Source of the DNA: JBAZTO01 sp041661865
GTDB lineage: Bacteria > Planctomycetota > Phycisphaerae > SM23-33
Reading direction: 5' to 3'
NCBI GenBank assembly: GCA_041661865.1
Contig: JBAZTO010000027.1
Coordinates: 1-51,667, forward strand
Length of the DNA stretch: 51,667 nt
Shown here: positions 26,000 through 33,955 of the stretch, piece after piece
Position numbering within the stretch: position 1 is the first letter of the stretch
Layout of the letters: each line of letters opens with the position of its first letter
Program-made: the position numbers and the translations under genes
The notes under the pieces: generated by a model
Databases searched by the model: none
What the model saw: the letters and a program-made list of their open reading frames with translations, nothing else
What the model was told of the DNA's origin: nothing

Positions 26000-27865
26000 A
26001 TGGCTAAGACAACCAGGACCGCAAGCGTCAAGAGCAGGAAGATCGCCGGCAAGAAGTCTCCGCCTCCCCGGCCTGGCAGCGCCGCCAAGGCCGCCCCGCC
26101 GAAAGGGACGATCGCGCCCAAGCCCGCCCCCGTCAAGCCCGTGGCCGCCGAGGCGACCCAGGCGGAACCGGAGGCTGTGCGATCGACGGCGGCGCGGGCC
26201 AAGGCGCCCGCCTACGCGACGGCTGAGACGATGGCCAAGGCGCAGCGGAGCATTTCCATCAGCGAGTTCTTTGCCAAGAACCGCCACCTGCTGGGGTTCG
26301 ACAATCCGCGCAAGGCCCTGCTGACGACGGTCAAGGAGGCCGTCGACAACGCCCTGGACGCCTGCGAGGAGGCCGGCGTCATGCCCGTGGTGGAAACCTG
26401 GATCCAGCAGACCTCCGAGACGCACTTTCGCATCATCGTGCAGGACAACGGGCCGGGCATCGTCCGCAAGCAGATCCCCAGCATCTTCGGCCAATTGCTC
26501 TACGGCAGCAAGTTCCACCGCCTGCGGATGAGCCGCGGCCAGCAGGGCATCGGCATTTCGGCGGCGGGCATGTACGGACTGCTGACCACGGGCAAGCCGG
26601 TTCGCATCACCTCGCGGATCAGCCCGCGCAGCCCGGCCCACTACTACGAGCTGATGATCGACACGCGGGCCAACCGCCCGGTCATCATCAAGGACGAGGC
26701 GGTGGAGTGGGACGTTCCCCACGGCACGCGGGTGGAGATCGAGCTGGAGGCCCGCTACCAGCGCGGCAAGACCAGCGTCGACGAGTACATGGAGCAGACC
26801 GCCATCGCCAACGGGCACGTGACGCTCATCTACCACGCCCCCGACGGGCGCGAGGAGCGATACGCCGCGACGACCACCGTGCCGCCGGCACTGCCCAAGG
26901 AGGTCCGCCCCCACCCCCACGGCATCGAGTTGGGCGTGCTGATCAAAATGATGCAGGACTCGCGCGCCCGAACACTCCAGCAGTTCCTCACCAGCGAGTT
27001 CTCCCGCGTCAGCCCGCGCGTGGCCGGGGAGATCCTGGCCAAGGCGGCCCTGGGCTCCTCGCCCCGGCCCGCCAGGCTCACCGGCGAGCAGGTCAAGGCC
27101 GTCTATCACGCCATCGTGCAGACCAAAATCATGGCCCCGCCGACCGATTCGGTGGTGCCCATCGGCGAGGAAAAGCTCATCGCGGGGCTCAAGCAGGTGG
27201 TCGAGGCGGGCTTCTACACCGCCACCACGCGCAGCCCAGCCGTCTATCGCGGCAACCCGTTCATCATCGAGGTGGCGCTGGCCTACGGCAAGCCCGAGGC
27301 GCCGGAAACGGTCAGGCCCGCCGCCGCGGCTGAGGCCGAAGCGACCGCCGAAGGCGCCGCCGAGGCTGCCCAAGCCGCCGGCGATCACGAGGCCGACAGC
27401 GAGAGCGACAACGAGTTGGCCCGGCTGATCCGTTTCGCCAACCGCGTGCCGCTGCTGTATCAGCAAGGCGCGTGCGCGATCACCAAGGCGGTGGCGGGCA
27501 TGAACTGGAAGTCCTACGGCCTGGCCCAGTCGCGCGGGGCCCTGCCTTCGGGCCCGCTGACGGTCGTGGTGCACATGGCCTCGGTGTGGGTGCCCTTCAC
27601 CAGCGAGTCCAAGGAGGCCGTCGCCTCCTATCCCGAGATCCTCAAGGAGCTTCGCCTGGCCCTCCAGGAGTGCGGCCGGCGGCTGGGCTTGCACGTCCGC
27701 AAGGGAATCCGCATCGGCGCGGAGATGAAAAAACGCAGCTACATCGAGAAGTACATCCCGGCCATCGGCGAGGCGCTGCGCGACATCCTCAAGCTCAAGG
27801 ACAAGGAGGTGGCCTCTCTCTGCGCCAACCTCAAGGACGTTTTGGAACGCAGCAGGAAAATGTAG
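26000..27865 (+). CDS. top6B: DNA topoisomerase VI subunit B
   Basis: The frame is open from 25943, but the ATG at 26000 follows GAGGAAGAGG and starts MAKTTRTASV (621 residues). This ATPase subunit clamps DNA and drives strand passage by the Spo11-like A subunit. The N-terminal 70 residues are a basic Lys/Pro/Ala tail. A GHKL fold follows with EAVDNALDA (N box), QDNGPGI (G1) and GQQGIGISAAGMYG (G2). A helix-two-turn-helix region (LQQFLTSEFSRVS) comes next, then a transducer domain with LLYQQGACAITKAV and MASVWVPFTSESKEAV. An Ala/Glu-rich insert of about 40 residues sits near residue 440. Topoisomerase VI is chiefly archaeal and plant, with scattered bacteria. No subunit A gene adjoins it: the neighbours are a rhamnosidase and a URO-D-like gene. 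Confidence 0.95.
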   Translation: MAKTTRTASVKSRKIAGKKSPPPRPGSAAKAAPPKGTIAPKPAPVKPVAAEATQAEPEAVRSTAARAKAPAYATAETMAKAQRSISISEFFAKNRHLLGFDNPRKALLTTVKEAVDNALDACEEAGVMPVVETWIQQTSETHFRIIVQDNGPGIVRKQIPSIFGQLLYGSKFHRLRMSRGQQGIGISAAGMYGLLTTGKPVRITSRISPRSPAHYYELMIDTRANRPVIIKDEAVEWDVPHGTRVEIELEARYQRGKTSVDEYMEQTAIANGHVTLIYHAPDGREERYAATTTVPPALPKEVRPHPHGIELGVLIKMMQDSRARTLQQFLTSEFSRVSPRVAGEILAKAALGSSPRPARLTGEQVKAVYHAIVQTKIMAPPTDSVVPIGEEKLIAGLKQVVEAGFYTATTRSPAVYRGNPFIIEVALAYGKPEAPETVRPAAAAEAEATAEGAAEAAQAAGDHEADSESDNELARLIRFANRVPLLYQQGACAITKAVAGMNWKSYGLAQSRGALPSGPLTVVVHMASVWVPFTSESKEAVASYPEILKELRLALQECGRRLGLHVRKGIRIGAEMKKRSYIEKYIPAIGEALRDILKLKDKEVASLCANLKDVLERSRKM

Positions 27866-27966
27866 ACTGTAACATAGTGCGAAGTGCGGAGGCAGTCGTG
27901 CGGAGCCCCGATAGTCCAGATTCAGTTTTCCCAGCCCGATGCGGCCCGGTGATCGAAAGAAAGAAC

Positions 27967-29217
27967 ATGGAACCTGATCTTTACGCGATAACGCCCGAGG
28001 AACGAACTCTGATCCGCGAACTGGCCCGCGGGACGGCTGAGATCGCCGCCCTGCCGATCATGGCCCAGCGGCGCAAGCTGTGGACCGACCACAACGCCCT
28101 ACGCCCGTGCCGGCCTTTGATCCTGGTCTTCCCCGAAGGCGCCGAGCGGGAACTGGTCCCTCACGACACCCTCCGCTGCGCGGGAAAGCTGGCTGCGTCC
28201 ATCGAGCGAAACCTGCGGGTGGCGATCTACAAGCACGATCATTTCGACACCGACATGGTGATCCCCAACGATTGGGCCGTGCCCAAGACCATCATCAACA
28301 CCGGATGGGGACTGACGCCGAAGTGGCATCTTTCGGACGCGAAAGAAGGGGCGCGGGGGTTCGACCCGGTGATCCTCGAGTACGCCGATCTCAAGAAGCT
28401 CCGCTATCCTGAAATCTCCATCGACGAGAAGGACAGCGCCCGCCACCTGGCCTTCATGCAGGAGTTGATAGGCGACATCCTCAAGGTCCGCCAGGTCGGC
28501 ATCCGGCACATATACTTCCAGCCGATGCAGGTCTACACCTCGCTGCGCGGACTCGAACAGGTCATGGTCGATATGCTCGACGCGCCGGAAATGCTGCACG
28601 AGGCGATGGCGTTCCTGGAGGAAGGCTACCACCGCAGGACCCAGCAGTATGTGGACTTGAACCTGCTGACGCTCAACAACGACAACGGCTACCAGTCCAC
28701 CGGCGGCGTGGGTTGGAGCGACCAGTTGCCCGCAGCCGGATTCAACCCCTCCCGCGTGCGGCCTTGCGACGTGTGGGCCTCGGCGGAGTCACAGGAGATG
28801 GCCCAGGTCTCCCCGCCGATGCACGCGGAATTCGCCATGCAGTACGAGGCGAGGCTGCTGGCCCCCTTCGGCCTCAACGGCTACGGCTGCTGCGAGGATC
28901 TGACGCGCAAGCTCGATACGGTGATGGCGATGCCCAACATGCGGCGGATCTCCATCTCGCCCTGGGCCGACGTGGAGGCCTGCGCCCGGCAACTGGGCAA
29001 CCGCTTCATCTTCTCGTGGAAGCCGCACCCGGCGCACCTGGCCCAGACCTTCGACGCCGCCGCCATCCGCAACTACATCCGCCATGCGCTGGAGGCCACG
29101 CGCGGATGCGTGATGGAAATGATCCTCAAGGACACCCACACCTGCAATAATCAGCCGCAGCGATTCACCGAATGGACCCGAATCGCCCGGGAAGAAGTGA
29201 ACAGGTTCGTCGGCTAG
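27967..29217 (+). CDS. uroporphyrinogen decarboxylase-like protein (URO-D/MtaA fold)
   Basis: The product has 416 residues, starting at the ATG at 27967 after GAAAGAAAG; the long upstream frame overlaps top6B and is rejected. The protein resembles the large URO-D-fold family that includes haem decarboxylases and corrinoid methyltransferases. It has EYADLKKLRYPEIS, a central helical region (MLHEAMAFLEEGYHRRTQQY), and a C-terminal barrel half with GLNGYGCCEDL, RRISISPWADVE and FSWKPHPAHLA. The N-terminal arginines typical of true HemE are not obvious. The Cys-Cys and His pattern is more in keeping with a zinc-dependent methyl-transfer branch, but the substrate is unknown. It lies 101 bp after top6B and ends just before a repeat element. 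Confidence 0.75.
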   Translation: MEPDLYAITPEERTLIRELARGTAEIAALPIMAQRRKLWTDHNALRPCRPLILVFPEGAERELVPHDTLRCAGKLAASIERNLRVAIYKHDHFDTDMVIPNDWAVPKTIINTGWGLTPKWHLSDAKEGARGFDPVILEYADLKKLRYPEISIDEKDSARHLAFMQELIGDILKVRQVGIRHIYFQPMQVYTSLRGLEQVMVDMLDAPEMLHEAMAFLEEGYHRRTQQYVDLNLLTLNNDNGYQSTGGVGWSDQLPAAGFNPSRVRPCDVWASAESQEMAQVSPPMHAEFAMQYEARLLAPFGLNGYGCCEDLTRKLDTVMAMPNMRRISISPWADVEACARQLGNRFIFSWKPHPAHLAQTFDAAAIRNYIRHALEATRGCVMEMILKDTHTCNNQPQRFTEWTRIAREEVNRFVG

Positions 29218-29220
29218 GGC

Positions 29221-29338
29221 TCTGTCGCAAATGAAGCGGTAGGTGCCACGGCTGCGTCGTGTGCAGCCGTGCATAGCGACGACACTGCTGCAAACACCGC
29301 AGCAGTGGCACCTGATCCATCGTTTGACGAGCGACAGA
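29221..29338. repeat. double-hairpin extragenic element, copy A
   Basis: The core 29243-29311 runs from GTGCCAC to GTGGCAC. It holds CACGGCTGC/GCAGCCGTG and CACTGCTGC/GCAGCAGTG hairpins, each with a 7-8 base loop. CTGTCGC (29222-29228) and GCGACAG (29331-29337) form outer inverted repeats. The reverse complement aligns with copy B (47781-47905) over about 120 bp with few differences. It sits between the convergent URO-D-like and DUF2203-type genes and could stop transcription of both. Confidence 0.8.
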
Positions 29339-29351
29339 CCACTAGAGCCGC

Positions 29352-29822
29352 TTAACCCCTGGTTCCGCTGATGGCCAGGATCTGGTCCTGGGGCAATGTC
29401 TCGATGGATTGCCGCTGGGCTGAGCCGGCGTCGACTTCGTGCCACTGGGCCACCCGTTCCTGCCCGTGCTGCCAGCAGAGGCATATTTTCCTGCCGTCGG
29501 CGGCGGAGGGGAAATCGACGATGCCGCGCGACCAGTCGACCAGTTCCACGCCCACCTCGTCCAGTTCCTCCATGCATCGCTGGAGGCGCTCGACGGTGCT
29601 CAGCAGCTCCTGGCGGACCGTATCGCAGCCGTTGCCCCCGGTGGCCTCGCCGCCGGCGTCAATGGCTTCCTGAAGATCGCCCAGCCGGGCATACCCCACG
29701 ACGATGTCGGCAATGATCCGCTTGACCAGCACCAACGCCCGGTTGGCCTCAGGCACGGTAAAAAGGCGGCCGCCATGGCAGCGGGCTGGTGCGTCTTCCA
29801 TGCCGCGATCAACTGGTGACAT
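29352..29822 (-). CDS. DUF2203-type protein
   Basis: The product has 156 residues, starting at the ATG at 29822, which has AAGGA about eight bases upstream; the extension to 29900 lacks a ribosome-binding site. FTVPEANRALVLVKRIIADI near the N-terminus, a central helical hairpin (LLSTVERLQRCMEELDEVGV), then LVDWSRGIVDFPSAADGRKI, CLCWQHGQERVAQWHEVDAG are the conserved blocks of the DUF2203 family. Its function is unknown. No signal or membrane segment is present. It is transcribed towards the URO-D-like gene. Confidence 0.75.
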   Translation of the reverse strand: MSPVDRGMEDAPARCHGGRLFTVPEANRALVLVKRIIADIVVGYARLGDLQEAIDAGGEATGGNGCDTVRQELLSTVERLQRCMEELDEVGVELVDWSRGIVDFPSAADGRKICLCWQHGQERVAQWHEVDAGSAQRQSIETLPQDQILAISGTRG

Positions 29823-29873
29823 AATGCGATTCCTTATTGGCTTCTGTACTATCGGCAAAGGAGGGACGCCGGC

Positions 29874-29915
29874 ATGAGCAGCGAGGACATGGAAACCCAC
29901 GATTCCTGCCTTTGA
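29874..29915 (+). CDS. possible 13-codon small ORF (leader 1)
   Basis: The ATG at 29874 is preceded by AAAGGAGGG (29857-29865) at good spacing and encodes MSSEDMETHDSCL before TGA. The near-perfect ribosome-binding site is stronger than those of most genes in the window. It is too short to prove by sequence alone. Confidence 0.3.
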   Translation: MSSEDMETHDSCL

Positions 29916-29952
29916 GGGGGCTTTGACGAAATGCTTGCCCGCCGGAGGCGTT

Positions 29953-29994
29953 ATGCACTATAAGGATAGAGTTGCCCATTGGCGGATGACTTAG
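29953..29994 (+). CDS. possible 13-codon small ORF (leader 2), in frame with next gene
   Basis: GGAGG (29944-29948) precedes the ATG at 29953. The ORF encodes MHYKDRVAHWRMT and ends with TAG at 29992. It is in the same frame as the gene at 30016, whose own ATG lacks a clear ribosome-binding site. Coupled reinitiation across the 21 bases is possible. Confidence 0.3.
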   Translation: MHYKDRVAHWRMT

Positions 29995-30015
29995 CTCAGC
30001 GAGTACCTGCTCCTA

Positions 30016-30915
30016 ATGACCTGGACTTTGGATCGCACATGCTGGCGCGGCTTGAGGATTGACCATCCGGTGGACTGGGAGATCGCGCTGGCCAGCGATT
30101 TCGGCCAGCCGGGCCATTGCACCTTCAGCGACCGCCACTTCCACCGCCTGGATGTCCAATGGCGCAACATCCAGCGCGAGCCGAACTTAGACCTCATGCT
30201 TGAGAAGTTCCGCCACGGCAAGACCGGCGAAAAACGCGATATTTCCCGCCTGGGCCTCCGCGCGCCGTGGAGAGGTGTTCTACGGACCACTCCCGAGGGC
30301 AATGTGACCCACGCGGCTAGGAACTTCCCCTCTGAACGTTTGGTGGTCGAAGTGACCATCGTCTGGCCCAGCGGACGGAACGACGATCTGGAAGATGCTA
30401 TCTTGCAATCAGTTATGATCGACAGTGGCGAGGAGCGGCTCTGGCAGGCCATGGGGCTCAGCCTGTCAGTACCTGCCCGCTACGATCTGAGGGAAAACAC
30501 CTCCAAGGTCGGGCGCGTTCAATGGGAATTCGCCACCTCCGACAAGAAGGAGCCCACTTTCTCGGTCGAGCGGCTGGCCATGCCGGGCTATTGGCTCAAA
30601 GGCCCACTGCGGGACTGGCTGGCGGACGAACTGCCCGCCCGAAGCCGCGTGCTGCGACAGGACATGATGCCCCTGCCCACCCACCGGGCCGAGTCGGTCG
30701 TTTCCACCAGCAGGATCACCCCCCTGGCCAGCCTGCGGGGCATTCACACTCTCCGCCTGGACCTGGCCTGGGTCTGCCCGATCGAGGACCGCGTCTATCA
30801 CCTGTGCGTCAAGCAGGCCAGCCGCCTGGAGGAACTGGCCCTGCCCGAGGGTCTGGTCGTTCGCTGCTGCCGACCCGTTCATAATCCACAAACCGTATCA
30901 CAGGGGCGACCATGA
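30016..30915 (+). CDS. unknown protein, first gene of seven-gene envelope operon
   Basis: The product has 299 residues. It appears to hold two related beta-rich halves. Each begins with a G-x-x-[I/L]-x-[H/V]-P-x-x-[W/Y] phrase (GLRIDHPVDWE at residue 12; GLSLSVPARYD near residue 148) and continues with a W-containing strand (LDVQWR; RVQWEFA). No signal peptide, membrane helix or catalytic motif is seen, so it is probably cytoplasmic. The ATG at 30016 has no strong ribosome-binding site and the nearest upstream stop is the TAG at 29992. Its stop overlaps the next start as ATGA (30912-30915), which ties it to the PqqD-like protein and the transporters downstream. I do not recognise the family. 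Confidence 0.65.
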   Translation: MTWTLDRTCWRGLRIDHPVDWEIALASDFGQPGHCTFSDRHFHRLDVQWRNIQREPNLDLMLEKFRHGKTGEKRDISRLGLRAPWRGVLRTTPEGNVTHAARNFPSERLVVEVTIVWPSGRNDDLEDAILQSVMIDSGEERLWQAMGLSLSVPARYDLRENTSKVGRVQWEFATSDKKEPTFSVERLAMPGYWLKGPLRDWLADELPARSRVLRQDMMPLPTHRAESVVSTSRITPLASLRGIHTLRLDLAWVCPIEDRVYHLCVKQASRLEELALPEGLVVRCCRPVHNPQTVSQGRP

Positions 30916-31316
30916 CCCGCCGCCCGAAACGAAATGAGTTGCAAAAGAACGCCCGGCCAGCTAACTTCCTCCAGGCTGTCCCGTACACCAATCAGGCCAT
31001 GGAAGTTACCCGCAGGCCTGACGGCAGTACCCTGGTTTCGGTTCCGATACCTCGGCCGAAGTACCTGGTGCCTCCGTTGAGCTGGATTCTTCCCTTTTCC
31101 CATCAAAGGCGGGTGGAGCTTGATCGGTTGGGCAGCTACGTGTTGGACATGTGCGATGGTCGGCGGAGCATCGAATCGATGATCGAGCGATTCGCCGGCG
31201 ACCATAAGCTGTCGTTCCGCGAGGCGCAACTCTCGGTGAGCGGTTTCCTGCGTCAGTTGGTGCAACGCGGGATCCTGGTGATCGTGGGCATGAATAAGGA
31301 CGCCGAGGAAACATGA
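30912..31316 (+). CDS. PqqD-like protein
   Basis: The product has 134 residues. The C-terminal half has the PqqD winged-helix pattern: LDRLGSYVLDMCDGRRSIES, then MIERFAGDHKLSFREAQLSV and FLRQLVQRGIL. PqqD-type domains bind leader peptides of ribosomally made peptides and hand them to modifying enzymes. Here there is no adjacent radical-SAM enzyme or precursor peptide. The N-terminal 60 residues (a basic start, then VSVPIPRPKYLVPPLSWILPFS) are extra. Both ends overlap neighbours by four bases (30912-30915 and 31313-31316), so it is translationally coupled to the unknown protein before it and the permease after it. The binding partner is inferred to be a protein or peptide handled by the transporters downstream. 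Confidence 0.78.
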   Translation: MTRRPKRNELQKNARPANFLQAVPYTNQAMEVTRRPDGSTLVSVPIPRPKYLVPPLSWILPFSHQRRVELDRLGSYVLDMCDGRRSIESMIERFAGDHKLSFREAQLSVSGFLRQLVQRGILVIVGMNKDAEET

Positions 31317-33094
31317 AGATCATAGAAGTACGCGACCAGGTCCATCTTCCGCTGGCCCGCTGTATCGAACTGGTGTTCAGCGGGATCAAGTTCCGCCTTT
31401 TCCGGGCGGCCATCACCGTCACCATTATCGCCCTGGCCGGCGCGTTCCTGATGGCGATGCTCGGCGAGGGGCTCATCACCCGCCAGGTCGCCGGCGTGGT
31501 CCGCGCACGGATGGCGCCGGGTACGATCTTCCAGGACTGGGTGGCGCGCATCTCCGGCCCCATGGCCCCGCAGGATCTGTCGGATCAACTGGCCGTTATC
31601 AAGCCCGGCGAGAATCGCTGGCAGGAGTTCGTCGGCTGGGGCCAGCTCAATGAAAACGAGATGGCCCTGCTGTCGGATGTCGCCAAGCGGCAGCAGGCCT
31701 ACCGGAAATACTTCAAGGAAGACCTGGATGAAGGCCAGCGTCGGCTGCTGATAGGCCCGGCCCGCGACGAGGGGATCTTCGTGCAACTGCAGGATCCGAC
31801 CTGGTGGCAGAACTTTCAGGCCAACCTCAAGACCTGCTCCAAGCAATTGCCCGGGACGATGGCGAACTTCGAGCAGTTCCTCAAGGATTGGCAGGCGAGC
31901 CTGCCGCTGCGGGAGAAGATCCTGGCCGGCAACGCCGAGGCCGTCGGGAAGATCAAGGCCTCGCTGCTGAAGGGCAAGAGCCCCCAGCAGTTCTTTGCCA
32001 AGGCCGACGATACCACCGTGGCACAACTGGCGGCGGTGGGTTTCAGGATGCCCCGGGCCCCGCACGATGTCCTGCCGATCCTGAGAGAAGAAGCCCAGGC
32101 TGACCTGGACATCAAGAAGATCGCCGAGTTGAGCCTGTCCCCGCCGGCCAACATGGCAGCCCAAAGCGATCCGGCCAAGGCTGCCGCTGACCAGGCCCCC
32201 GCCGCCGCTGAGCCGGCCGAGGCCCCCGCCGCCGAGAAGGAAGTGAAGGCCCCGGCCGAGGCCGTCGCATCGGGCAGCACGCAACCGTCCACCTCGCCCG
32301 ATCAGGCGGCCACCAGGCCCGCCAAGGCCAAAAAGAAGATCGAGCTGGCCAGCGAGGGCAGCGACTCGGCTGCGGCGCCACGCACCGCCACCCGCGTCCT
32401 GGTCAAGAACCTCCTGGCCACACGCATCAGCGAGGACATCGCCAAGATTACCCCGCAGCAGCTTTACGAGGAGCTTTCCACGGCTTCGGGCGCCAAATGG
32501 TTCTGCGAAGTCACCGCCTGCGACCGCCGCTTTGGCTTGAGCCCCGACCGCGTCCAGCACGTCGCCAAGAGAACCCTGAGCAACAACGAACTGAGCGAGG
32601 TGGCCGGGGGCCTCGGCCAGGCCGTCGCCGTCACCGCCTCCGACGAAGAGGGCACTACCGCGCGCGTGCAGGCCGGCACGATCCTGGGCTTCAACTCCCG
32701 CATGCTCTCGCTCATCGGCGTCAGCTTCATGGTCTGCATCGTCGGGATCGCCAACGCCATGCTGATGAGCGTGACGGAACGATTCCGCGAGATTGCCACC
32801 ATGAAGTGCCTGGGCGCCACCGACGGATTCATCATGGTCAACTTCATCCTGGAGTCCGTGATGCAGGGGGTGGCCGGCGGAGTCATGGGCGTGTTCCTGG
32901 GCTTCCTGCTGGGCACGCTGCGAAGCTGGGCCAGCTACGGCTCGCTGGCATTGTCCAACTATCCGGCCATGCCGATTCTGACCGCTGCCGGCGTGGCGCT
33001 GGCGGTGAGCATTCTGATCTCCGCCCTGGCCGCGGTATACCCGGCCTACGTCGCCGCCCGCCTGGCCCCCATGGAGGCCATGAGAATCGAATAG
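31313..33094 (+). CDS. FtsX/MacB-type ABC transporter permease 1
   Basis: The product has 593 residues. One N-terminal membrane helix (AAITVTIIALAGAFLMAMLG, about residues 30-50) is followed by an unusually long periplasmic region of about 410 residues. That region includes helical segments and an Ala/Pro/Glu-rich linker (about residues 285-345). The C-terminal FtsX domain then supplies three helices (MLSLIGVSFMVCIVGIANAM; VMQGVAGGVMGVFLGFLLG; ILTAAGVALAVSILISAL) with the coupling segment MSVTERFREIATMKCLGAT, which contacts the ATPase. The protein ends APMEAMRIE, a common ending of this class. Type VII ABC systems move lipoproteins, drugs or signals by mechanical transmission rather than through a channel. 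Its ATPase is encoded nine bases downstream. Confidence 0.88.
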   Translation: MKIIEVRDQVHLPLARCIELVFSGIKFRLFRAAITVTIIALAGAFLMAMLGEGLITRQVAGVVRARMAPGTIFQDWVARISGPMAPQDLSDQLAVIKPGENRWQEFVGWGQLNENEMALLSDVAKRQQAYRKYFKEDLDEGQRRLLIGPARDEGIFVQLQDPTWWQNFQANLKTCSKQLPGTMANFEQFLKDWQASLPLREKILAGNAEAVGKIKASLLKGKSPQQFFAKADDTTVAQLAAVGFRMPRAPHDVLPILREEAQADLDIKKIAELSLSPPANMAAQSDPAKAAADQAPAAAEPAEAPAAEKEVKAPAEAVASGSTQPSTSPDQAATRPAKAKKKIELASEGSDSAAAPRTATRVLVKNLLATRISEDIAKITPQQLYEELSTASGAKWFCEVTACDRRFGLSPDRVQHVAKRTLSNNELSEVAGGLGQAVAVTASDEEGTTARVQAGTILGFNSRMLSLIGVSFMVCIVGIANAMLMSVTERFREIATMKCLGATDGFIMVNFILESVMQGVAGGVMGVFLGFLLGTLRSWASYGSLALSNYPAMPILTAAGVALAVSILISALAAVYPAYVAARLAPMEAMRIE

Positions 33095-33103
33095 CGAGTA
33101 CTT

Positions 33104-33955
33104 ATGAGCCATAAAAAGAAGAAACAACCTTCGCCCGGGCCTTCCGCCGCGAGCGCTCCACCCGCACCCGTGGCCAGCGCCCCTCCCGCAGCCGTTGCCT
33201 CGGCCCTGCCCAAGGCTGAGCGACCCGTCATCATCCGAACCCGCAAGCTCTGCAAGTTCTACCAGATGGGCGAGGTGACCACGCAGGCCCTGCGGGGCGT
33301 CGATGCCGAGCTCTACCGCGGCGAGTTCATCTGCGTGATGGGACCGTCGGGTTCGGGCAAGAGTACCTTCTTCAACATGGTCGGCGGGCTGGACAGCCCC
33401 ACCTCCGGCCGCGTGTTCATCGACGAAGTCGACGTCGCCCAGCTCAATGCCGTCGAGCTGGCCTTCCTCCGCTGCCGCAAGATCGGCTACATCTTCCAGA
33501 CGTATAACCTGGTGCAGTACATGACTTGCCTGGAGAACATCACGGTGCCGATGGCCTTTGCCGGCGTGCCCGCCGACGAGGCGCGTGAACGCGGCATGGG
33601 CCTGCTGGACCTGGTGGGCCTGAAGGAACGCTGGTTCCACAAGCCCATCGAGATGTCCGGCGGCCAGCAGCAGCGGACGGCCATCGCCCGCTCGATGGCC
33701 AACAAGCCGGCCATCCTGCTGTGCGACGAGCCCACGGGCAACCTGGACTTGCGGACCGGGGCCGAGATTCACCATATCCTCGAAAAGCTCAACAAGGAGC
33801 GCGGGGTCACGATCATCTGTGCGACGCACGACCACAGGCTCATCAGCATGGCCGACCGGATCATGTGGATTCGCGACGGCCAGATCGAGCGGCTGGCGGA
33901 ACGTTCGGACGTCAAGGTGGAGACCGGCTCGATCGGAGGCGTCGAAAATGAGTAA
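33104..33955 (+). CDS. LolD/MacB-like ABC transporter ATPase 1
   Basis: The product has 283 residues, about 50 more than usual because of a Pro/Ala-rich N-terminal tail (residues 1-40). Walker A is GPSGSGKST (residues 80-88), the signature is MSGGQQQR, Walker B is ILLCDEPTGNLD, and the H-loop is CATHDH. The Q-loop reads YIFQTYNL. These are the marks of LolD/MacB-type ATPases that power FtsX-like permeases. It follows permease 1 by nine bases and overlaps the start of the giant permease fusion by eight bases (33948-33955), so it could serve either or both. Confidence 0.92.
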   Translation: MSHKKKKQPSPGPSAASAPPAPVASAPPAAVASALPKAERPVIIRTRKLCKFYQMGEVTTQALRGVDAELYRGEFICVMGPSGSGKSTFFNMVGGLDSPTSGRVFIDEVDVAQLNAVELAFLRCRKIGYIFQTYNLVQYMTCLENITVPMAFAGVPADEARERGMGLLDLVGLKERWFHKPIEMSGGQQQRTAIARSMANKPAILLCDEPTGNLDLRTGAEIHHILEKLNKERGVTIICATHDHRLISMADRIMWIRDGQIERLAERSDVKVETGSIGGVENE

